A stretch of DNA of 11,211 nt from Bacillota bacterium (GTDB lineage Bacteria; Bacillota; Bacilli; Paenibacillales; Paenibacillaceae). A program made the translations under genes and the position numbers. This document shows, one piece after another, positions 5,709-11,211 of this stretch. The DNA lies in contig JAEZZE010000387.1 of NCBI GenBank assembly GCA_023418755.1, positions 1 to 11,211 on the forward strand, written 5' to 3'. The notes under the pieces were generated by a model. It worked only from the letters and a program-made list of their open reading frames with translations, was not told the DNA's origin and ran no database searches. Positions within the stretch are counted from its first letter, which is position 1, and every line of letters starts with the position of its first letter.

Positions 5709-7481
5709 CTAGCCGCCGCTTTCGTCCCCATGCCAGAGTCTGCGGAACGATTCGCTCCGCTCCAGCAGCCGCTCCGCCGTGCCCTCCGCTTCGATCCGGC
5801 CGTCCTTCAGCACGAGGATGTGATCGGCGCGGGCAAGCGCGGCTTTGCGATGCGAGACGACGAGGCAGGTCGCTTCGCCTTTATCGTCGAACAGCCGCTC
5901 CCACAGCTTTTGTTCGGTCTCGACGTCGAGGGCGCTGGACAAGTCGTCGAATACGTACAGCTCGGCATCCCGTACGAGCATTCTCGCGGCGGCCGTCCGC
6001 TGGGCCTGGCCTCCGGAAAGCTTTACCCCCCGCGGACCGATAACCGTGTCGAGCCCGTCGCGGAAATGCCGCAAATCTTCTTCCAGCACGGCCGTACGCA
6101 GAGCGCGTTCCAGCCCACCGCCTTGATCCTCCAGGCCGAGCAGGATGTTCTCTCGCAGCGTGTCGCTATAAAGCCTCGGCACCTGCGCCGAATAAGCGCT
6201 GCGGGGAGGAATGAAGAAGTTGCCGGCGTCGTCCACTTCGCGCCCGTTCCAGAGCACCGTTCCGGCGTCCTGCGGAAGCAGGCCGAGCAGCGTTCGAACG
6301 AGCGTCGTTTTGCCCGATCCGACCGGTCCCGTAACGACCGTGAACGTGCCCCGCCGCAGATTCAGGCGGATGTCCTCGATGCCCCTTCCCGTTTCCGGGT
6401 AACGATAGGTCAGGCCGCTGACGTCAATCCTCTCCAACCGTTCCTCCTCAACGATTGCCTCCCGCATTCCGGTAGAGTTGGGCTCCCGCCCCTTCATGCC
6501 AAGCGCATTCGCCTCCGTCAGCACTTGCGCCGGCGCGCCTTGAAGCAGGACGGTCAGCCGCTCCTTGGCGACCGTCATTTGCTTGAAGTAGGTCAGAAAC
6601 TTGCCGAAGTTGGAGATGAACTGGGTTACGAACGTCAAATAGTACACGAATAGCGAGAAGTCGCCGATCGTGAACTCGCCTCCTCGCATTTTGTGCCCGG
6701 CGAGCAGCAGAATCAGTCCCGTTCCCAGGTTCACCGTGTTGGAAAATACGGAGTCGAGCGCTTCCGTCATCAGCTTGTCTTTCAGCATCGACTTGCGCCG
6801 GTCGTCGTTCAGCTTCCGAAACCGTTCCGTCACGCGTCTTTCGGCGCCGGCCACCTGAATGGCCTGAACGCTGCCGAACATTTCGCTGATCGCTTCCGTC
6901 ACCTTCGCCGTCGATTCCCGGCTTGCCGCTCGGTACTTCTGAAGCCGCGTCGTGGCCAACTGAGCGGCGACGATCACGATGACCAGCGGCAGAAATACGA
7001 GCGTCGTCATCTCGGCATCGATGCGCAAGAGGATCATGCAGGAGATAACGGCGAAGCAGGTCATGCCGAAGACGTCCACCGACCAACTGACCGCTTCCTC
7101 CGATTGATCGACGTCGTCGCGGAAATGGCTGATCGCTTCTCCCGGCGAACCGGGAATCGCCCTCGCTCCCGGACGCTTCAAAATGTGCTCGAGCACGTTG
7201 CGGCGCAAGAGCATCCCCATTCGGAAGCGGAAGTTCACGTCCGTAATGAATCCCAGATAGACGGTCGCGCTTCTGGACAGAGCGAATCCGACCAACAGAG
7301 AGATCAGCGCCCACGTGCCGAGCCCGCTTGCGGCATGGCCGGTCAGCGAGTCGAAAAACTCCTTCGTGACGAGCCCCGGCACGATAGGCATCAGATAGAT
7401 CGTCGTCCAGACGAGCGCGTTGAACATATACCAGCCCGGACGGTAACGGATCAATCGCCACATATACGAGAACGTACTCAT
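5709..7481 (-). CDS. ABC exporter half-transporter, subunit with degenerate ATP site
   Basis: A type IV (ABCB-like) exporter half of 590 residues: a transmembrane domain with about six helices (roughly 15-35, 55-78, 135-155, 157-177, 248-262, 275-292) and an ATPase domain with Walker A GPVGSGKT (385-392), Q-loop Gln 433, a canonical signature LSGGQ (488-492), Walker B ending FDD (511-513) and switch His 544. The residue after the Walker B Asp, normally the catalytic Glu, is Asp 513. This is the mark of the degenerate-site subunit of heterodimeric exporters such as TM287/288 or BmrC/BmrD. The partner is the upstream gene: ATG and TGA overlap as ATGA (7478-7481), and AGGAGG lies 7 nt ahead, so the pair is translationally coupled. 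The substrate is unknown; drugs, lipids or peptides are typical of the family. Confidence 0.93.
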   Translation of the reverse strand: MSTFSYMWRLIRYRPGWYMFNALVWTTIYLMPIVPGLVTKEFFDSLTGHAASGLGTWALISLLVGFALSRSATVYLGFITDVNFRFRMGMLLRRNVLEHILKRPGARAIPGSPGEAISHFRDDVDQSEEAVSWSVDVFGMTCFAVISCMILLRIDAEMTTLVFLPLVIVIVAAQLATTRLQKYRAASRESTAKVTEAISEMFGSVQAIQVAGAERRVTERFRKLNDDRRKSMLKDKLMTEALDSVFSNTVNLGTGLILLLAGHKMRGGEFTIGDFSLFVYYLTFVTQFISNFGKFLTYFKQMTVAKERLTVLLQGAPAQVLTEANALGMKGREPNSTGMREAIVEEERLERIDVSGLTYRYPETGRGIEDIRLNLRRGTFTVVTGPVGSGKTTLVRTLLGLLPQDAGTVLWNGREVDDAGNFFIPPRSAYSAQVPRLYSDTLRENILLGLEDQGGGLERALRTAVLEEDLRHFRDGLDTVIGPRGVKLSGGQAQRTAAARMLVRDAELYVFDDLSSALDVETEQKLWERLFDDKGEATCLVVSHRKAALARADHILVLKDGRIEAEGTAERLLERSESFRRLWHGDESGG

Positions 7482-9235
7482 GCCAACACCTCCTCGAGAC
7501 CGGCCGCCAGCATGCGGCTGAAGCGCGAGTCCGGATCGGCAGCCAGCGCCTTCCTCGACCCGCTCTCGACGATGCGGCCCTGCTCTAGAACGACGATTTT
7601 ATCGGCCCGCTCGACGGTCGACAACCGGTGCGCGATCATGATGCAGCTCCGATCGTTCAGCAGCTTATCGACGGCCCGCTCCAGCCGGTGCTCCGTCAGC
7701 GGATCGAGCCGCGACGAAGCTTCGTCTAGAATGACCAGGCCCGGATCGGTCAAGAACACCCTCGCGAAGGCGAGCAGCTGCCCTTCCCCCGCGGACAGGC
7801 TGCCCCCGCCCGAAGCCAGCGGCGTATCCAGCCCCTCCGCAAGCGATTCGTACCAATCGCCCAATCCAAGCTCGCGAAGCACGCCGATCATGCGCTCGTC
7901 CGGCACGCTCTCGTCGTAGAACGTCAGATTGTCGCGCACGCTGCCCTGGATGATCTCGATATTCTGCGTGACTAGAGCGACCTTCGTCCGCAGCTCGCCG
8001 AGCTTGCACTCGCGGATATCCACGCCTCCCAGCCGCACGCTTCCCTCCCGAGGGTCATAGAAGCGAAGCAGCAAGCGGGCTAGCGTCGTCTTGCCGCTGC
8101 CCGTCCGGCCAAGCAGCCCGAGCACTTCTCCCGGAGCGAGCCGCAGCCGGATACCGTCCAGCGTCGGCTCGTCATCGTATCCGAACGTCACGTCGTCGAA
8201 TTCGACCGCCAGCGGCCCGGATGGCAGCTCCGCCCCCGGACCGTCCTGAATTTTCGAGCGCGTTCCCAACAGCTCGCGAATGCGCACGAGGCTGGCGTCG
8301 GCCTTCTGGAGATCTTCGATCTGGGTTCGGATTTTCTCGATCGGTTTGGCGAGCAGCTCCGTGTAGTAGAAAATCAGGTACACCGTCCCGATCGTAATGC
8401 TGCCCTGCTTCCAGAGGTAGGCGCTGATCGCGAACGCCATCGCGTTGCCCAAGGCGAATACGATGATCGTCGTAATCCACATCGACGCGAACCCGAGGAA
8501 CGCTTTGGTGCGGATCGGCAGCATCCGGCGCAGCAGGCCGTAAAAGCGATTCATGACGAAGCCCGTCGCCCCGTTGGCGCGGGTGTCCTCCGTCCCTTCC
8601 AGATGCTCGCCGATAAAGCCGTAAAACTCGGCGTTGACCTGCCTCCATTTCGTCCATACCGGGAGCGCGAATTTACGGATCCACTGAATGACGAACACGG
8701 CGCCGATCACGAAGAGCAGCATGCCCGCTCCGATCAGGACGTTTTCGCGGAAGAGAAGGACGATGACGCCCGCCATGAGCAGCAGGTTGCCGGCCAAGTG
8801 AATGATGAAGCTGGAGAAAAAGTTGGCGAGCGCGTTCACGTCGCCGTCGACCCGTTCGATGATCGAGCCCGTCGTATTCGACTTGTGGAACGACATATCG
8901 AGCTTCAGGCCGTGCTCGGCCAGGTCGCCCCGCAGCCGGTTCGTCGTGCGCCAAGCCAGATTCTCGCTCACGTAAGTCGCGATGACGGAGACGATCTGCT
9001 GAAACAACGAGAAACCGATGAACAGCAGCGCGGCGTAATAAAGCGGTTCCAACGAACGGTCGGATTGCGCCGTATCGATAAAATAACGAATGATTTGCGG
9101 ATTGACGAGCTGCAGGCCGATCGAAAAGAACAGCAGCGCCGTCAGGCCGATCAACGTGCTTCGCTGAGGAAGCAAGTAGCGGCTTAGCATTTCGTAGTAA
9201 TGGCCGATCGATTTGGTTTTCGCGTTCTTGCCCAT
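7478..9235 (-). CDS. ABC exporter half-transporter, subunit with catalytic Walker B
   Basis: Partner half-transporter of 585 residues: a transmembrane domain with about six helices in the first 320 residues, then an ATPase domain with Walker A GRTGSGKT (376-383), Q-loop Gln 424, signature LSAGE (480-484), Walker B LVILDE with catalytic Glu 505, and switch His 536. Here Walker B is complete but the signature departs from LSGGQ. The partner has the reverse pattern, so the heterodimer would have one good site (this Walker B with the partner's LSGGQ) and one degenerate site. The start is placed at ATG 9235 because GAGGGGG (9248-9242) stands 6 nt before it. The frame is open to a TTG at 9259, but that has no Shine-Dalgarno sequence and would sit in the hairpin's shadow. 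This is the first gene of the operon, 34 nt below the hairpin of repeat copy A. Confidence 0.93.
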   Translation of the reverse strand: MGKNAKTKSIGHYYEMLSRYLLPQRSTLIGLTALLFFSIGLQLVNPQIIRYFIDTAQSDRSLEPLYYAALLFIGFSLFQQIVSVIATYVSENLAWRTTNRLRGDLAEHGLKLDMSFHKSNTTGSIIERVDGDVNALANFFSSFIIHLAGNLLLMAGVIVLLFRENVLIGAGMLLFVIGAVFVIQWIRKFALPVWTKWRQVNAEFYGFIGEHLEGTEDTRANGATGFVMNRFYGLLRRMLPIRTKAFLGFASMWITTIIVFALGNAMAFAISAYLWKQGSITIGTVYLIFYYTELLAKPIEKIRTQIEDLQKADASLVRIRELLGTRSKIQDGPGAELPSGPLAVEFDDVTFGYDDEPTLDGIRLRLAPGEVLGLLGRTGSGKTTLARLLLRFYDPREGSVRLGGVDIRECKLGELRTKVALVTQNIEIIQGSVRDNLTFYDESVPDERMIGVLRELGLGDWYESLAEGLDTPLASGGGSLSAGEGQLLAFARVFLTDPGLVILDEASSRLDPLTEHRLERAVDKLLNDRSCIMIAHRLSTVERADKIVVLEQGRIVESGSRKALAADPDSRFSRMLAAGLEEVLA

Positions 9236-9261
9236 AACTGGCCCCCTCGCGCCGTACAACG

Positions 9262-9301
9262 TAACAAAGGCGACAACCGGCCCTGAGCAGGGGTTATCGC
9301 C
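9262..9301 (-). terminator. Promoter-proximal hairpin of repeat copy A, possible attenuator
   Basis: On the minus strand GGCGATAACC (9301-9292) pairs with GGTTGTCGCC (9278-9269) over 10 bp, with one T-G wobble, capped by CCCT/AGGG. TTTGTTA follows. It begins about 3 nt after the predicted transcript start and ends 34 nt before the exporter start codon. The U-run is short, so partial termination or 5'-end stabilisation are both possible. Confidence 0.45.
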
Positions 9302-9343
9302 GTTTATTTGACTGTATCCGAATCCGCCGCAGCCGTCAATCCG
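9269..9343 (-). repeat. 75-bp direct repeat, copy A, upstream of the ABC exporter operon
   Basis: Aligns without gaps to 9843-9917 at a constant offset of 574 bp, with 15 mismatches counted by hand (about 80% identity). Conserved parts are the -35 and -10 boxes and the lower hairpin stem; changes sit mainly in the promoter spacer and the hairpin loop. Neither copy looks coding: in this copy the frame that is open in copy B has a stop (AAATAA). Confidence 0.85.
9311..9339 (-). promoter_or_regulatory. Promoter of the ABC exporter operon (repeat copy A)
   Basis: TTGACG (9339-9334), a 17-bp spacer and TACAGT (9316-9311) on the minus strand. The same boxes and spacing recur in copy B. The predicted start near 9304 puts the hairpin almost at the 5' end of the mRNA. 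Confidence 0.55.
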
Positions 9344-9409
9344 GGGAACGGCTCTCTCTTAGATCGCACGGCTACGATTAACCTTATCCGGTCGCTGCCG
9401 TTACAATCC

Positions 9410-9814
9410 TCACAATCTTCGATTTGTCCGCGACCAGCCGCTTTCCGCGCATAATCCGTCGATAACGAAGGCCGCCGCGGAGCCGACCAAATAGCGGACC
9501 AGATCCGCCGCCAGAAAGCCGTTGCCAAGAATCAAAGCTCCCAATGCCGTCGCGCGAATGCCGTTGATCCATTCCGCTTGATACAGCTGGCTAAGCTCGA
9601 TCGCGAAGCTGAAGATCAGCGCCGCCCAGAATGCCGCAAGCCTGCTTCTCCCGATAAGCAGCGCCCGGAAGCAGCAGTAGACCATAGCCGCCCACAGCGC
9701 GTCCCCGGCGTGCTCGGCGATCAACGGAGGAAGCTCGGACGAATGCCTCCGGACGCCGAGCCCTAGAACGATAAGCAGCGCCGCGGCCGCCAGATAGAGC
9801 ATGCGATGTTTCAT
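9410..9814 (-). CDS. DUF2809 family small integral membrane protein
   Basis: A 134-residue protein with about four hydrophobic segments (roughly 5-20, 36-54, 60-75, 104-120), so an inner membrane protein. The block FSFAIELSQLYQAEWINGIRA, followed by TALGALILGNGFLAADLVRY, is the conserved core of DUF2809, a family of unknown function. The start at 9814 has GGAGGT 10 nt upstream and gives the normal family length. The frame is open upstream to an ATG at 9991, which also has AAGGAG 9 nt ahead, but that extension (59 residues) crosses the promoter and hairpin of repeat copy B and has no family character. It would be made only on read-through from the GH172 operon. No clear terminator separates it from the exporter operon 174 bp downstream. 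Confidence 0.75.
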   Translation of the reverse strand: MKHRMLYLAAAALLIVLGLGVRRHSSELPPLIAEHAGDALWAAMVYCCFRALLIGRSRLAAFWAALIFSFAIELSQLYQAEWINGIRATALGALILGNGFLAADLVRYLVGSAAAFVIDGLCAESGWSRTNRRL

Positions 9815-9835
9815 CCCGTCTTCGACCTCCGAACC

Positions 9836-9875
9836 GAACAAAAGCGATAACCGGCCCGTTACGGGGGTTATCGCC
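9836..9875 (-). terminator. Promoter-proximal hairpin of repeat copy B, possible attenuator
   Basis: On the minus strand GCGATAACC (9874-9866) pairs perfectly with GGTTATCGC (9852-9844), with a further G-U pair at the base (9875 with 9843), and is capped by CCCG-TAA-CGGG. TTTTGTT follows. It starts about 3 nt after the predicted transcript start and ends 28 nt before the DUF2809 start codon, matching copy A in layout. Confidence 0.5.
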
Positions 9876-9917
9876 GTTAATTCGACTGTATCCGATTCGG
9901 CCGTGACGGTCAATCCG
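9843..9917 (-). repeat. 75-bp direct repeat, copy B, upstream of the DUF2809 gene
   Basis: Second copy of the element at 9269-9343, same orientation, gap-free over 75 bp. Compared with copy A, the upper stem pair T-A is replaced by G-C on both sides, so pairing is kept while sequence changes. Confidence 0.85.
9885..9913 (-). promoter_or_regulatory. Promoter of the DUF2809 gene (repeat copy B)
   Basis: TTGACC (9913-9908), a 17-bp spacer and TACAGT (9890-9885) on the minus strand, the same arrangement as in copy A. The predicted start is near 9878. Confidence 0.55.
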
Positions 9918-10013
9918 CTTCCGGCAGGGCGGTCCATCCATTTCGAGCGCTCCGATCCTTTTTCCTTCCCTGCAGGATTCGATCGCGGCATGCGTCCCGG
10001 CTCCTTGCGGATA

Positions 10014-11108
10014 CTAATAGTCGAAGCAAATTTTCATGTCCTGCGCGTTAAACGGCAGATAGTCCGGCAGCGGCAGCCTGTCGCTCACGGGCACGATGAT
10101 CGGATGGTCCTTGTGCGGCTCCGTCTGGTACCAGTACGCGGTGCTGGAATAGTCGTCGCTCCGGTGATTGTTATGTCCGTGTTCGATCGTCACCCGAATC
10201 GAACGCTCGAACATAATCGGATCCTGGATGTGAAAGCGGTAGGCCGATATTTTTCCCGACCAGTTCGGGCCGCCTCCCATCGTTATGCCGTGGTATGGAG
10301 AGTGGTATTCCTGCGTCGGGCACCACGCGGTATTGAAATAGTCTTCCATGCCGGTTCCGTGCAGCGAAGGCGGCCACGGCTCTCCGTCGATGAAGATCAT
10401 GTCGTCCCCTTCCCCGTACCAGTTCCACTCCCGCGTCATCCGCAGGTTGTGAATGTTCAGGTTGCAGCCGACGTAGTGGCCTTTGCCTTCCGCGTCTAGC
10501 AGCACGTAGTTGCCGTCCCCGGTCGTATTCTTGCCCCCGAATTCGAATAACGCGTTGGACATCTCCTTGTCGTCGACGCCGTCCGTCAGCTCCCTCCGCC
10601 AGATCGCGTGGAAGCGGAGAGGACTGTCGATCGGGCGGTCGTACGTCTCGTAATCGATGTAGTAGTAGAATTTGAGCGGTTTGTCCGCGCCGGACTCGAT
10701 CTCGATCCGGGCCGAGGAGCCGAACGGCATCGGAAAATAGCAGTTAAGCGCCCGCCCGTCCTCCGGGCTCATCGCCAGCGGGGCGGAACTGAAATTGCGC
10801 GTCTCCCCATGGCCGATGCCGAAGAAGTCGCCGATCGGCGCCTGCACGCTCGGATTCGTCTCTCCGTCCCAATACATGCGCAGAACGACTTTACGGTGCA
10901 GATTCGACTCCAGCGTATCATCCGTCGGAGCCATCGTCATCCAGATGTGCGTAATGCAGCCGCTGCCGCTCAATTCACATAGATCGATGCGTTCCCCCGG
11001 CTTGATGACCTTGTAGTCCCGATTGCCTCCCGTCGTGTCGTAGCTGGATTCGCGTTTGCTCTTTCCTTCCCTTTCCCTGTACAAATCCCTTAATGATGTT
11101 CCCAACAT
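10014..11108 (-). CDS. Glycoside hydrolase family 172 (DUF2961) protein
   Basis: A 364-residue protein of the DUF2961 family, now GH172, whose characterised members act on alpha-D-fructofuranosides, difructose dianhydride or D-arabinofuranosides. Visible family blocks are the start SLRDLYRER, GSGCITHIWMT (48-58), PIGDFFGIGHGE (91-102), YYYIDYE (148-154), WYGEGDDM-FIDGE (230-243) and GTGMEDYFNTAW (251-262). Glu 233 in GEGD and Glu 255 in MEDYF are 22 apart and are plausible catalytic acids, given two catalytic Glu a similar distance apart in the family; this assignment is inferred. There is no signal peptide, so it is probably cytoplasmic and acts on imported oligosaccharide. The start at 11108 is set by GGAGG 8 nt upstream; the upstream in-frame ATG at 11123 has no Shine-Dalgarno sequence. 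It follows a sugar permease gene by 28 bp, so they are surely one operon. The exact substrate cannot be told. Confidence 0.88.
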   Translation of the reverse strand: MLGTSLRDLYREREGKSKRESSYDTTGGNRDYKVIKPGERIDLCELSGSGCITHIWMTMAPTDDTLESNLHRKVVLRMYWDGETNPSVQAPIGDFFGIGHGETRNFSSAPLAMSPEDGRALNCYFPMPFGSSARIEIESGADKPLKFYYYIDYETYDRPIDSPLRFHAIWRRELTDGVDDKEMSNALFEFGGKNTTGDGNYVLLDAEGKGHYVGCNLNIHNLRMTREWNWYGEGDDMIFIDGEPWPPSLHGTGMEDYFNTAWCPTQEYHSPYHGITMGGGPNWSGKISAYRFHIQDPIMFERSIRVTIEHGHNNHRSDDYSSTAYWYQTEPHKDHPIIVPVSDRLPLPDYLPFNAQDMKICFDY

Positions 11109-11136
11109 GCTGTCATCCTCCATGATTTTGTGTTCT

Positions 11137-11211
11137 TTATTTGATGCCCGACATCTTGATGCCGTCCACAAGGAACCTCTGCGCCCCGAAGAACAAGGCG
11201 AACGTCGGAAC
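11137..11211 (-). CDS. Carbohydrate ABC transporter permease, C-terminal end (partial)
   Basis: The last 24 codons of a gene entering from the right edge: VPTFALFFGAQRFLVDGIKM, then SGIK and TAA (11139-11137). A final hydrophobic stretch followed by Q-R-F-x-V-x-G-I-K-x-x-G-I-K is the standard C-terminus of MalG/LplC/MsmG-type permeases, the second membrane subunit of CUT1 sugar importers. The GH172 gene lies 28 bp downstream, which suggests that the importer brings in the oligosaccharide the hydrolase cuts. The rest of the gene is outside the window. Confidence 0.75.
   Translation of the reverse strand, partial: VPTFALFFGAQRFLVDGIKMSGIK

Overview
The window looks like chromosomal DNA from a GC-rich member of the Firmicutes, most likely Paenibacillaceae (Paenibacillus or Cohnella type). 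This rests on strong AGGAGG-like ribosome binding sites, TTG starts, a Firmicutes-type HelD, a heterodimeric ABC exporter of the Bacillus type, an AraC-regulator N-terminus of the kind common in Paenibacillus, and a GH172 hydrolase beside a sugar ABC permease. The genus is inferred from gene style, not from a marker gene. All intact genes lie on the minus strand; the only plus-strand coding material is broken.

Layout: (1) 1-213, an array of 51-bp tandem repeats, each carrying a dyad, running off the left edge; 214-540 holds no gene. (2) 541-2184, selO (protein adenylyltransferase) with its own terminator. (3) 2361-4781, helD, an RNA polymerase-recycling ATPase with a TTG start chosen by the Shine-Dalgarno spacing and a perfect 15-bp dyad just upstream. 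(4) 4824-5016, divergent from helD: a strong plus-strand promoter, three consecutive small hairpins and a strong intrinsic terminator, with no credible protein. This is a candidate small RNA or orphan leader. (5) 5206-5576, a scar in which the first codons of an AraC-type regulator run straight into the C-terminal third of a PfkB sugar kinase in another frame, the mark of an internal deletion. (6) 5591-9235, a bidirectional terminator, a six-codon start remnant, and a translationally coupled pair of ABC exporter half-transporters. Complementary degenerate motifs in the pair predict one catalytic and one non-catalytic ATP site. (7) 9410-9814, a small DUF2809 membrane protein. (8) 10014-11211, a GH172 (DUF2961) hydrolase 28 bp behind the end of a carbohydrate ABC permease, so a sugar-uptake operon enters from the right edge.

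The most interesting signal is a 75-bp gap-free direct repeat (about 80% identical by hand count) present once upstream of the ABC exporter pair (9269-9343) and once upstream of the DUF2809 gene (9843-9917). Each copy carries a promoter-like TTGACN-17-TACAGT on the minus strand, then, almost at the predicted transcript start, a hairpin and a short U-rich run, then about 30 nt to the start codon. The promoter boxes and lower stem are conserved, the upper stem shows a compensatory pair change, and the remaining mismatches become G-U wobbles only in the minus-strand RNA. This suggests a shared 5'-UTR control element (attenuator or 5' stabiliser) that has spread as a module, or a dispersed repeat that supplies promoters. 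No computation was run; all alignments and pairings were done by eye.
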